Source: Conidiobolus incongruus B7586
Taxonomy: Eukaryota > Entomophthoromycota > Entomophthoromycetes > Entomophthorales > Conidiobolaceae
Direction of reading: 5' to 3'
DNA length: 23,905 nucleotides
NCBI GenBank assembly: GCA_000697335.1
Contig: JNEM01014410.1
Coordinates: 1 to 23,905 of the forward strand
Below are positions 1-10,047 of the stretch, in pieces (positions within the stretch are counted from its first letter, which is position 1; the number at the start of each line of letters is the position of its first letter). The notes under the pieces are model-generated. The model saw only the letters and a list, made by a program, of their open reading frames with translations. It had not been told where the DNA came from and searched no databases. A program made the translations under genes and the position numbers.

Positions 1-1346
1 ATATATCAAAAAGTTATTAGAAATAAAAGAAATTATTAATATTATATTATATATTTATTTTTACATATTATATTTTAAAATATATATTTTTTTTCAATCA
101 TAAAAAATTCTTATTATTTAAATTATCAATTAATATTTACTATAATTCTATTCTGATTATATCTATACCTGATTATAATATTAACTTTTTATATAACTAT
201 TGTTTTAGAATTTAGGATATTAGTTTTGATTTTTCTATCTAAGCATTCTTTTTATTTCTTGGTAATAAATTATGTATTGGAATTTATAATCCACCTATTA
301 TAATAATTATTTTAAGCATAGTAGGATATATATAATAATTTAAATTTATATTGGTGATATTTTTTTCTTTTATTTATTTAATTTTTATATCACAATATAA
401 GGTATCTATAATTTGAATATTTTTAACCAATTTTAAATAATCTGATAGCAAAGTAATTATAGAGCTAATATTAAGATATAGGCATTGTGCTAGTATTTTT
501 GCTAAGATATATTAGTAATATTAGAAATATTTCTTAAATTATATTTATATTTTTTAATGAGTTAGAGATTAAAAATAGCTTAAACAAGATAAGTCCTTTA
601 TGTCAGATCCTCCGCATTTGGGTTAATAAAGTCAGTTTATAATATTATACTTTGGAAGTCCTTGGCCACCAGTTGCTACTTGGAGGTTTTTATGAATAGT
701 TAATATAGAATGTTTTATATATTATGACATTTTGTTAAATGCTCTTTATTCAACTAGAGTAAAATATGAAATTTTGCGATTTTCAGACATTTTATTTTCT
801 TGTTGAAATTCTTTTGGGAAGTTACATTATATATAGTTAATATAGTGAATTACTAGATCAATCGCTATTATTTTAAATAATATTAAAGTGAAATAATTAT
901 GATCCATAAAATAATATTTGATTTAAATACAGGAAATAACATTTTGAACCATTGGGTAAAATTAAATTTGACTAAATAGTTTGGTAAATATGGGAAATAC
1001 AATTAATGAAATGGTACATATATTAAATATATATAATATCTCCAATAGTAGTGCTTTATAATAAACAACATTCAATTAGAATTTTAACTCTCAAATCCAA
1101 TTGTTGGTAATTTTAATATTATACATTTGAAAGGAAATGAATAGAATGGGTTTAAATCAGAAAAATCCAATGAAAATTAGAAATTATTTTATTACCTCTA
1201 AAAATGCTGAATAGTCAATAAAATTTAAAGTGTATTAGAACCGCCTTATAGCTCGAAAAAAAGATAAATAGTTTTAATAATAGAATTGAAAATCGTCGAG
1301 AAATGAAAGCTTCTGGTGTTTTACAAGTTAATTCTTCAGATTAAGA
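1..1346. other. AT-rich intergenic DNA without a supported gene
   Basis: No open frame of coding character is visible. The stretch is nearly all A and T apart from a slightly GC-richer patch around 595-700 that has no convincing frame on either strand. The first 30 bases (aaaaagttattagaaataaaa) resemble a patch near 12538-12560, which could be a trace of an old dispersed repeat, but low complexity makes this weak. Confidence 0.6.
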
Positions 1347-1847
1347 TTAGAAATGTGGCTCATATACATGCTTAGACTTGAAGCGCTCGTTTTTAGTATC
1401 CGATTGATTCAATAGTTATCTCTAATCTTTCTTAGGCTTCTTATTTCCAATTCTTCATCAACAATTGTAATTTCATGAACCTTTTTATTATTTCAATTCT
1501 TTGCATCCACGAAATTTACCATTTTCAATTTGTGACTCAAATTCAATACCTTTATTACCTTTAAATTGATTTTTTTTCACTATGTGCAAATAACAAATCG
1601 CTCAACACTTCTCCCAACAGTCCATTATGATGCTTGTGATGTCCATTAGATTCAAGAAATTTTCCAAAATTTTCTTCTATGACTTCACTTTCATGATTAT
1701 TGAGATCAACATCCAAAAAGTAGGGTAATTTCAGTGCATGTACTTTATTATCAGCTTCGCTACACATTTAATACCTACAGTGCTCATTTGAAGGGCTTGC
1801 AAAACAAATGTCAGCTAAGAGAGAAGATAAAAAATAAAATAACACAT
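1347..1847 (-). pseudogene. Decayed paralogue of the secreted protein family
   Basis: No single frame spans this stretch, but successive pieces on the minus strand resemble successive parts of the intact neighbours. The first is a hydrophobic signal-like start at 1847 (MCYFIFYLLS). The frame 1767-1561 gives a His cluster followed by a Leu-rich segment (GHHKHHNGLLGEVL), like the type B genes at 8348 and 14018. Near 1490-1450 comes KKVHEITIVDEELE, like KVAEIDVTLGEEEE in the 193-aa gene. Last is a basic tail ending SKHVYEPHF before a stop at 1349-1347, like YSKHSPYRG in that gene. Several frame changes and stops separate the pieces, so it should not make a protein. It lies on the same strand as the next two genes, which suggests an old tandem array. 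Each match is short; the order of four matches is what supports the call. Function is unknown. Confidence 0.55.
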
Positions 1848-2958
1848 AATCGACTATCGAAAATAATATCGAATTATTTGACTAAAGATAAATTTCGCTT
1901 AATAAAACTAAATTATTCTACAATCCAATTTGTAACTCTACTGCAGGTTTAAAGCTTACTACAAAACGAATTAAATTGAATTATTAACTCCAATTCACAC
2001 TAATTACAGTTGCTGGTTGGAATATATTTGGAAATCTGTTTAGTCTCAAATCAGAGATTCATTAATTGGATTCAATTTTTTCTCAAAATGAAACTTGGAT
2101 ATATTATCTTAATGTTGTATTATAAAGTATATCTTGAATATGAAATAAACCCATTAAATAAGTTTATATTTTATTCTAGTATATGTGATAAATCGAATAT
2201 TGCAAATTAAAATCATTAATATTAAATATTCGGTATCAAAATATTTAAAAATTATTCAGGATATTAAGTTTTATATATTATTGAAAATTATTCATCAAAT
2301 AGTTTATCCAAAAATTTATTTTGATAAATTTCAAATAACGTGTGTCGCATTAATTTGTATAATAGGTATAAATATGAATACAAAACACTATGTAGAATAC
2401 AATTTAAATCGCCAAGGTAATGACAAAATTATAAATACTATGATTTTCTCTATACTATCGATTTATTATTCAAATTATTCATCAATTAAAATTTTAATTA
2501 TTATAAAAAAGATGAAACAAGAATTAAATTAGCTAACCGAACTCAATTCATGAATTACATATTACATTATTAATTCTTTTCGCCGGGAGTAAAATGATTT
2601 ATTTCTATATTTATAAAATACAAAACAATTATTAATAGAAACATGTATTATATAACTACGAGTTTAGTATTGATATATATTAATTGAATAATTTATAAGT
2701 TAAGAGACAAAAATGAAAACTCAACAATCTTAAACAACATATTTAAAATTATAACTTTAAATATATCAATTTAAATTGATATATTAGATGGTAGAATTTT
2801 TTTGAGATATTTAATAATGGTATTTATAATATATTAACAATAAATTAACTATAAAGTTAGGGTTATAAATGATTATAATAATTATGGAAATATAAAATAT
2901 TAGAAAACTTGAACATTGAAAATTGGTAGAATAAAAAGAATGCATTTAACTTTGATAC
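1848..2958. other. AT-rich intergenic DNA without a supported gene
   Basis: Two open frames (2010-2210 and 2185-2532, plus) lie here, but their products are rich in Ile, Lys, Asn and Tyr. AT-rich DNA gives such products by chance. They have no signal peptide, motif or similarity to the neighbours, so I do not call genes. The short patch cgccggga at 2581 is isolated. Confidence 0.6.
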
Positions 2959-2982
2959 ATATATATATATATATATATATAT
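2959..2982. repeat. (AT)12 microsatellite
   Basis: Twelve uninterrupted AT dinucleotides lie about 50 bases past the stop of the minus-strand gene that ends at 3030, probably within or just beyond its 3' untranslated region. Confidence 0.9.
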
Positions 2983-3029
2983 TGTTATGAATTATTTGAA
3001 AATTAAAATCTGAATATAAAATATGATTA

Positions 3030-3857
3030 TTAACGATAACTTGGTGGATACGGCATATGGTACTCAATTGGGCGTCTGTAGTCAGGCCCATATATTGATC
3101 CTGGTCTAAAAGAACGTTGTGAAAGATATCTACCATTAGGACGCCTTTTTCCATATTTGCCAATTCGGTGATTAGGGTTGGGTTTAGAATAATGTTGTTT
3201 CTTTGAAGGCTTACGGTGTGATTTGGATTTATTGTTTTCTTTTCCATCTTCGCCATTACTACCATCATTTCCTTCACTATTATCATCCCCTGATCCCCGT
3301 TCAGTATTTCCATCATCGCCAAGCGAGACTTTAACTTCTGTAACCTCTCTATCATCTTTATCGACCTCAATATCGGCAACATCATTTCTTTCAAGAGTAT
3401 CAATTTTCACATCCAATCCTTCCTCATCATTTTTTTGTCGACTTTCGTTACTACTATTATCAGTAGCTTCTGACCTGGAATGGAAAATGTTAAGGCGATC
3501 AACCTCGCTTAAAGCTAAAAAATTTATAAAATCATCATAATTATCTAAATCCAAATCCAAAAGACCATCGATGGTTTCATCTTCATTTTCCAAGCCATCA
3601 ATATCCAAAAGGCTACCAATATCTAAAGCTTCATTTTGGTTATCATCTATGACATCTAAGTTCAAAAAACCATCGGTATTCAAGCCATCCTCTCCTTCAA
3701 CTTGGATTGGATTTCCATTACTGTCAACTTCTATTCCAACATTGGCCAAGTCTTCCTTGGTCAATACTTCACGACGAACTAGTACAGATTGGGAATGAGT
3801 TTCTGGAATTGCACCAGTAAATGCAATTAAAAATGAAATGAAGATAATATTACGCAT
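3030..3857 (-). CDS. Secreted acidic protein, type A family member, 275 aa
   Basis: Function unknown. The start chosen is the ATG at 3857, giving MRNIIFISFLIAF; it shares the ATGCGT start context of the genes at 6070 and 14018, and no ATG lies in frame just upstream. A signal peptide covers about residues 1-18, followed by a dibasic site LVRRE (26-30), a likely kexin cut. Then come an acidic Leu/Asp-rich stretch (about 58-110, with LLDIDGL and GLLDLDLD), the type A core (about 147-180, GLDVKIDTL then DIEVDKDDREV and EVKVSLG), an Asp/Gly/Asn-rich acidic run (180-208) and a basic tail from about 209, whose end is rich in Tyr and Pro (PYPPSYR). The gene is uninterrupted, with no intron seen and better base composition than its flanks. 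It is on the same strand as the 193-aa paralogue 1.6 kb away. It could be an effector or a cell-surface protein; the sequence alone does not decide. The coding call is strong and the role is open. Confidence 0.88.
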   Translation of the reverse strand: MRNIIFISFLIAFTGAIPETHSQSVLVRREVLTKEDLANVGIEVDSNGNPIQVEGEDGLNTDGFLNLDVIDDNQNEALDIGSLLDIDGLENEDETIDGLLDLDLDNYDDFINFLALSEVDRLNIFHSRSEATDNSSNESRQKNDEEGLDVKIDTLERNDVADIEVDKDDREVTEVKVSLGDDGNTERGSGDDNSEGNDGSNGEDGKENNKSKSHRKPSKKQHYSKPNPNHRIGKYGKRRPNGRYLSQRSFRPGSIYGPDYRRPIEYHMPYPPSYR

Positions 3858-3904
3858 TATCAATGAAATAAATAATTATTGTAAACACTATCCCAAAACC
3901 ATAA

Positions 3905-3917
3905 TTATTTATATACC
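3905..3917 (-). promoter_or_regulatory. TATA box of the 275-aa secreted gene
   Basis: Read on the minus strand this is ggtatataaataa, about 50-60 bases before the ATG at 3857. Immediately upstream lies the imperfect palindrome atgctcagcttagcat (3937-3922), part of which (ATGCTCAG) recurs near the TATA box of the repeat-rich gene at 10048. Confidence 0.55.
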
Positions 3918-3937
3918 ATATATGCTAAGCTGAGCAT

Positions 3938-5488
3938 TGATCAACTCTAGGATTTTAAAGTGCATTTTTACAAAGATCACCTCTTATTAAATTGTCCTCA
4001 CTACAAATTTTAATTCCGAAATTATGAAAATTTCCAATTATTAAAGTATTTAATTTTGATTCGTTATTTAAAAGGAAGATTATTTAATGTACGAACCTTT
4101 ATCCCAATAATATTTTATTAATATTTATTGAATAGTAATAAATGGTTAATTGAAAAATATCTAAATATGATAACCTTTGAAATTTTATAGAATTAGGAAA
4201 TTTATGTTGTTTTAAAATCTATAGTATTGGATTCACTTAATAAATTAGTAATAATAGTAATTTTCATAAGATTTTAGCTTATGTTGTGTTTTATAATAAG
4301 TTTTGTAAATAAAGATTGTTGTTAGAAAAGTACTTGAAATATGGTTTAGTAAATTATTTATTAATCCTGCTCTTTAGTATATTGAGACTGTATATCTTAA
4401 TGCTAACCTACTATTGAGATGTTATAGGAGAATATTCAGAATAAACCTTTTTCTCTCTTTATCACTTATGGGTTTAAATAGTTGATACAGCAAATGATAT
4501 AAGATTTGATTAAAATCTAACAAATAGAACAAAGAATATCCTTTAATTGTGAACTGTTAAAGCAATAATAAATAAAGTGTAATATGGACTTGACTATCAA
4601 ATTGAGACAGATAGGTAATTTAAAAATATACAATCATAACACTCAATGTAAATATATCAAATGTTAATTTATTAATAATATTTTCAAAGTTAATATTTTT
4701 ATATAATTAAATATTAATTCAAATGTCATGATTGATTAATAATATTATATTTAAAAAGATGATATTCATTTCCTTATTCACCAAGTATTATAGACAATAA
4801 GAAACCTTATATGATTTGAAAGTTTACATATAGGGATAGTTTTTATCAATGTTAAATATATAATAATATACTGTATTTGTTAATAAGATAAATTACTAGT
4901 ATATTAACATGATATACAAGAGTTGAAAAATATCATTATGTCATTAGAATATCAATTTTATATTATACTTAAAATATCAGTAGTGTTATTGATGCATTCA
5001 ATAAATATTCAATGTCAATACTAATTTTAAACATAAAACATAATTTGATTTAGAAAGAATGATACTGGTACATTTAATATACTAGGTAAAATCTTGTATA
5101 TTTCATTAATTTTTACTGATAAATTTTATATATAAATTTGAATTAAGCAGTATTATCATATTATTTGTAGTGATATCCATTTCAAAGTTGATTAATGTTT
5201 AAATTTAATCATATATCTATTATTCGAACATGTTAAAACAAAACATTATTTTAGAAAATTGTTTTGAAATTATAAGAATAATGAAATTTTTAAATGTTTC
5301 AATGAATTAAAAAAAATTATATAAACTATAGTTAAATAGGTAATTTGATAATTACAATGACATCAAATTTATAGAACTGGTTTGAATTTAAACATTAAAC
5401 AATATATTTTATAACTATTATTTTGATTGATTCAAATAAATATATTTAATAATGATGAGAATTAAATTATAGGCTTCTAGATGTGAAA
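3938..5488. other. AT-rich intergenic DNA without a supported gene
   Basis: This 1.5 kb separates two paralogues on the same strand. I see no frame with coding character, no paralogue remnant, no terminal repeats and no RNA gene. It is plain AT-rich sequence. Confidence 0.6.
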
Positions 5489-6070
5489 TTAAAAATATCT
5501 GGGACCTCTACGATGCCTTCCTCGGTAGGGACTGTGTTTACTATAAGGTCTCTTCTTTCTATAATGACGTGGTTGCTTAGGCGATTCTTCTGGCTCTTCT
5601 GGCTCTTTTGGTTGTTCCACTTCCTCTTCTTCGCCAAGGGTCACATCGATCTCAGCAACTTTTTCACCACTATTGTCAACCTCAATATCAGTAACGGTAG
5701 GAGAATCAAGAGCAGTGACATCAACGTTCAATCCATCTTCATCCTTATTCTTTTTGGATGGTTGCTTGCCTTTTCCACCCTTGATTATATCGAGTTTAGT
5801 GGCATCTTCAACGGTTTCTACCAAATTGTCTACAGCACCATCTTTTCCACTTACATCGTCAATTTTAATATCTGCCAAAAGTTCATCTAAAATAGCATCC
5901 ACATCAAAGTCGTCATCCTCGCGTTTCTTGTGGTTTAAAGCATCAACATCGGCTTTGACCACATCGTTGGCCTTATTCTCAGCTCTGCGCACTTTTGGAT
6001 GCCTGGAACGGATAGCTGGTGTAGCAATTAACGAAGCCATCCAAATTGCGAATAGAGTGGCAGTACGCAT
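5489..6070 (-). CDS. Secreted acidic protein, type A family member, 193 aa
   Basis: Function unknown. The ATG at 6070 (ATGCGTACT) gives a clear signal peptide, MRTATLFAIWMASLIATP. After about ten residues comes the dibasic site KVRRA (26-30), a likely kexin cut. Residues 35-46 (NDVVKADVDALN) match the unit repeated in the gene at 10048. An Asp/Leu-rich segment (54-72) and a helix-like NLVETVEDA (82-90) follow; the latter resembles EVIDTVEDG in the repeat-rich gene. The type A core is at about 113-146 (GLNVDVTAL, DIEVDNSGEKV, EIDVTLGEE), followed by a Glu/Pro run (147-165) and a strongly basic tail (168-193) ending SPYRGRHRRGPRYF. The gene at 10048 ends with SPYKGKSKKQTIIS, also 14 residues before the stop. 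The gene is uninterrupted with no intron seen. The coding call and its membership of the family are strong. Confidence 0.9.
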   Translation of the reverse strand: MRTATLFAIWMASLIATPAIRSRHPKVRRAENKANDVVKADVDALNHKKREDDDFDVDAILDELLADIKIDDVSGKDGAVDNLVETVEDATKLDIIKGGKGKQPSKKNKDEDGLNVDVTALDSPTVTDIEVDNSGEKVAEIDVTLGEEEEVEQPKEPEEPEESPKQPRHYRKKRPYSKHSPYRGRHRRGPRYF

Positions 6071-6150
6071 TGTTCAAAATTATATTAGAATTAAAATAAA
6101 ATCAATTATAAATAAATACAATCTGATGTTAATGGATGCAACAAGAAACA

Positions 6151-6164
6151 TGGTTTATATACTC
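6151..6164 (-). promoter_or_regulatory. TATA box of the 193-aa secreted gene
   Basis: Read on the minus strand this is gagtatataaacca, about 85 bases before the ATG at 6070. The spacing resembles that of the TATA-like sites in front of the genes at 10048 and 14018. No experimental start site is known. Confidence 0.55.
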
Positions 6165-8117
6165 ATCCAAAAATAGAAAAAAATCAAGGTACTCTACGGT
6201 TATCGAAAATCTTTGAAAGATTAATTATAAAATAATTTTAAGCCGCTATTACATTAATTTTTCAATTCGAATTTTTAATGGAAATTTCGGTGATTTGAAA
6301 AAATTCCTTGCTAGTTTTGTATGTTTGAAATGATTAAATAGAATATCGCTCCCTAGGAGGTACTTTGAAGTTTATGAAATTTAAATTTGGTATAAGATTG
6401 TATATTGTGCGTTAGAATAGAATTAGATATATATTTTAATTTTGATCACTTTCAAATTAAATTTTTAATTAAATTATACATAATTCGTTATAAAGTATAT
6501 TGAATAGTTGAATAAATATCGATCAATGGCAAATAACTTTAGTAAGCTTTGACAATTAAATAACTACAAATTGTAGCTATCTATACTAACTTATTTTAGT
6601 CATTACCACATATGACAGAATTAATGAATCAATATTGAATTATAGATCTAATTTAATTTGTATATGAATCCATTAATTTTATTAACAGACTGATTTTAGA
6701 ATAAAAAATGGGATTGGATATTAATATTTCAAATTGAAAGGATTGTATTATTTTTAAAGTTGAAATGTAATATATATGAAGATATTGTCTATATTATCAA
6801 TTTATACACTGATTTTTAGGCCTCGCAGTTGTGTCACATTGTATAAATGCTGATACTACCATATTATAAAATTAGTTAATCATTTTTTTAATAAAAATGA
6901 CTAAAATACTAACAATGAGTCAAGTTAATTTCTTGAGAGTACTTAACAAATCAATCACATGCTCCTCACTCATACTAACTCCAAAAAAGCATTTTGATTA
7001 GATTTTTTCGTACCCTTTTTGCCTGTTTTTCCAATTTTCATCTTCTTAAATATCTTCATTTCTGTCATCTATATCCACACCCAGTTGAACTACTCAAAAT
7101 CGTCAGTCAGTCCACGTCATTGAATATCGCAGATATCTTCAATAAATGTAATTGAAATCACACCACTGTCACAACAGAAAATTGTGATTAACATAATATA
7201 TCGTATCCTTTACAATATTAAATTTATAACGTTTTAATCGCTATCGATATAATTAATAATAATTTAATATTCTTTAAACTATTAATGTGATTTTTATTGG
7301 TGATTGAATTTTAAACATAATTTATATAAAATTTCTAGTTTATTCTTTTTTAAATTTTAAATAATCTAATATTGTTAAGTATTGATTTAGTGCTTCTATA
7401 TCATGTTGTATGATAATACTGATAATGGATATTGGAAATTCTAATCGATATATTGGAATAAAAGTAATATAGGTTTACAATCCCAAACATGAAAAATTAA
7501 TATTAGAAATTATTTTTATTAATTTACCTCTTAAACTATACTGAAATATGAAATATGAAATATTGTTTTGAATACCATAATTTCAATTTAATAATCAAAC
7601 CAAGATATGAATAATAATCTGTTTTATTTTATATATAGCTGATTTTTATTTTAATCTAAATTCTCTTAAATATACGATTGTAATTCTTGATTACTTGGAT
7701 GAAATTAATCAATATTACGATATACTATTATTTGGTTTATGATTTTCATAATCAATTTTGTCATTGAATTTTATGAAATTACAAAAGACATTGTTAAGAA
7801 TAGTATATTATATTTATTATCTCATTAATTACTTACATTTATTGCAATATTAAGCGAATTAAAAAAATATTGCTAAATGTCAAATAGGTTCGATATATAA
7901 AATTTTATTGTTGAAAATATGAAATGAGAAATTTTATTTCAACCAACCATTTTTTTGAAATATTTATGTACATGACTTAATAAATAAAGTTTTATATTTT
8001 ATATTGTGCTTAGCCTAAATTCTATAATATCAATAATGAAAGCGTTAAACAAAATTTGAATGTAAATCAGTATAATCTGTAATACTCATTAAAACTCTTA
8101 TTTATCTTTTAGAGTTC
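6165..8117. other. Intergenic DNA; one possible gene remnant near 6960-7180
   Basis: This stretch is mostly AT-rich filler. An island of higher GC at about 6960-7180 reads on the minus strand as short pieces such as VVQLGVDIDDRNED followed by a Lys-rich run (GKTGKKGTKK) in another frame. The acidic-then-basic order recalls the type A genes, but the pieces are too short to call homology. The rest shows nothing recognisable. Confidence 0.4.
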
Positions 8118-8120
8118 ATA

Positions 8121-8130
8121 TTATATAAAA
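8121..8130 (+). promoter_or_regulatory. Possible TATA box of the 146-aa secreted gene
   Basis: The sequence ttatataaaa is followed by a CA- and TC-rich tract (about 8160-8205) that looks like a fungal 5' leader, and then by the ATG at 8348. The implied leader of nearly 200 bases is longer than for the other genes here. A second site, catataaatc at 8206-8215, is an alternative. Confidence 0.35.
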
Positions 8131-8347
8131 ACACAAGAATAAGCTCAAAAACATAAGTTTGACAATCATCAATAATCCAATATCAACAATCCATTTCAGT
8201 CCAGCCATATAAATCAATTCACCACGTGTGAATTTCATATCATATTTAATGAAATCAATGTCAAAAATTTTTATAAAAACTACAATGATAGTCTTTAAAC
8301 CCTATATTTATTAACCTCTTCTGATTATTAAGATAAAAGAATAGATT

Positions 8348-8788
8348 ATGGTTACTAATACAGTATATATTCTAATACTCAATTGTTTTATTTCTAATCT
8401 GATCGCGAATAATCCCAAAATCAATCGAAGAACAGCATTAAACCTTAACTATATAACAGATATTAATAAAAATCAAATAAAGAAACCACATCAGCATCCT
8501 ATTAAACATCCTAATGGTCCCAATAATGCATATTCATCACCACCAATTAGATCCAATCACCATATACACAGAACAGATCACACCGCAGCAGTCATCATAG
8601 AAACTCTGGATAATATCCTTTTCGATATCGATGGCGAAACGGGCGCCACTGAAGGTCTTTTGGAAATCGTACTGGAGGCTGTTGACGGTCCTTTGGACGA
8701 CGATCAAGGATTTTTGGAAAGTATTGTAAATTTTGGTGCGTTTGTGGATGAGACTGATGAACTTTCTGTGGATTCAGAGTCATTTTAA
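8348..8788 (+). CDS. Secreted His/Pro-rich acidic protein, type B, 146 aa
   Basis: Function unknown. The ATG at 8348 opens with a hydrophobic signal peptide (VYILILNCFISNLIA, 7-21). The dibasic NRRTA (26-30) sits where the relatives have [VI]RR[AE]. Residues 45-77 form a His/Pro/Asn-rich linker with clusters such as KPHQHPIKHP and HHIH. From 80 on the protein is Leu- and Asp-rich: IIETLDNILFDIDG, then GLLEIVLEAVDGPL (103-116), and an acidic end DELSVDSESF. GLLEIVLEAVDGP resembles GLIEDVLDILTGP in the gene at 14018, and the His-linker-then-Leu order is the same. The protein lacks the basic tail of type A. It is shorter than its relatives and may be truncated or simply a compact member. No intron is evident. 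The reading frame is well supported by composition and signal peptide. Confidence 0.75.
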   Translation: MVTNTVYILILNCFISNLIANNPKINRRTALNLNYITDINKNQIKKPHQHPIKHPNGPNNAYSSPPIRSNHHIHRTDHTAAVIIETLDNILFDIDGETGATEGLLEIVLEAVDGPLDDDQGFLESIVNFGAFVDETDELSVDSESF

Positions 8789-9679
8789 ATTAAGAGTTAA
8801 TATCTGAAAGCGTTATTGTTATAATTTGAATAATAGGGAAAGGCATTGAATAATTATATGTGATCTACAATCATATTTTTTACAAATAAAATAAATTCGT
8901 ATTTTTATGAAAATCCTATAAATATCTTTCATTTATACTAAAATTAGAAAAAATTGATATGCTATATCTTGATACAGACTTCCATTCACTTCTAATATCA
9001 TCTTCCTCAAATTTTCATCAATTTTAAATTACCAATACATTTTATCATAATAATATTGATAATTATATGAATTAAATCTTTTATATTATTTTCTCAACTA
9101 ATATTCCAAGTGCTTCTTTAATCATTATCACAATAAATTAATTTGATAATATAAAAGAAGGTATTCTATTCCATTTAATATGAAGTAATGAATATTATAA
9201 AAAAAGATTAAAAGCCTTACATTTGAAATATATCTCTGATATTATCCGATAGTAATAAATTAACAGTCGGAAAATCCGACTTAATTTACTTAATATTGGA
9301 TTGATATTGGCATAGTAGCTCTTTAATCCTATTTATGAAAAGTTTAGTAAATAGACACTATACTTAAAAAGCTTGAATATAAAAATCCTATAATACATTT
9401 CAATAAATATATATAGCAAAATGTATCAATATCAATGAAACATTTGGAAATATGATTAATTTTTCAACTGTTTAATTTAGAGCATTAAAGGTTATAATTA
9501 TATTTAATATTGTAAATTTAAGTACACTCGAATATTAAATTAATTTTTCTAACAATATTGATGATAATATATTTATTCAATTCTCAAATTTCAATCAAAT
9601 CAAAAATAATATAATAAATTTAATCTTAAAATGAACTACAATTAATTATCTCTAAGAGAAACATAAACTATAATTAATT
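8789..9679. other. AT-rich intergenic DNA
   Basis: No gene is visible. The stretch probably begins with the 3' end of the gene that stops at 8788, with AATAAA-like hexamers around 8885-8890. It also contains the short perfect hairpin listed separately. Confidence 0.6.
9265..9281. repeat. Perfect 7-bp inverted repeat
   Basis: AGTCGGA, a three-base loop AAA, then TCCGACT. The arms are GC-richer than everything for several hundred bases around. It lies between two convergent-free stretches, not next to a known gene end, so a role in termination cannot be argued. It may be a remnant of a transposon end or chance. Confidence 0.7.
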
Positions 9680-9865
9680 TTAAAAAAGAAAACCAATCAC
9701 ACTAGCACAACTATCAAAAATCTCAATAGGACCACCAGGTATAAAAAATTTTCCATAACTCCATTTACCAATATTTCCGTTAATGCTTAATCCCTTAGGA
9801 AATTAGACATCAAAAGATTTACAGTTTTTCAAAAATTTGATATGGAATTAAATTGGGAAATTAGA
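9680..9865 (-). pseudogene. Possible remnant exon of unknown protein
   Basis: One minus-strand frame reads about 40 residues of globular-looking protein before the stop at 9682-9680, including KGLSINGNIGKWSYGK and then FIPGGPIEIFDS. The same frame continues upstream (KNCKSFDV) past one TAA at about 9804-9806. Gly, Trp and Pro content is unusual for chance translation of such AT-rich DNA, and the island is GC-richer than its flanks. No start, signal peptide or family could be recognised. The plus strand also has a moderately long frame here, so the strand is not certain. Confidence 0.3.
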
Positions 9866-9950
9866 TAATTTTGTTATTAAAATTGATGAAATGGCAATAA
9901 ATTTATAGAATTAAAATGATGAGATATAATTTATTATGCTGAGGTAGTAT

Positions 9951-9961
9951 GCATATAAAGG
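9951..9961 (+). promoter_or_regulatory. TATA box of the repeat-rich secreted gene
   Basis: gcatataaagg lies about 90 bases before the ATG at 10048. It is flanked by ATGCTGAG (9936-9943) and ATGCTCAG (9977-9984); the latter octamer also lies beside the TATA box of the gene that starts at 3857. Confidence 0.55.
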
Positions 9962-10047
9962 AGTGATAAGGGGCAAATGCTCAGTATCATACATTTATAC
10001 TCTCATACATTAATTTATTTCAATTAAATAATTGATTTCATTATATT

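Noticed and set aside
595-700. GC-richer patch as a possible RNA gene or exon
   Set aside because: No cloverleaf, no conserved tRNA boxes and no long frame on either strand; too little to call.
2010-2532. Two overlapping plus-strand open frames of 66 and 115 residues
   Set aside because: Composition is that of random AT-rich DNA (Ile, Lys, Asn, Tyr); no motif, signal peptide or relative.
3223-3798. Plus-strand open frames opposite the 275-aa gene
   Set aside because: They are Ser/Pro-rich antisense shadows created by the Asp/Glu codons of the real gene; no signal peptide or independent start context.
5483-6176. Plus-strand open frames opposite the 193-aa gene
   Set aside because: Antisense shadows of the same kind; the minus-strand frame has the signal peptide, RRA site and paralogues.
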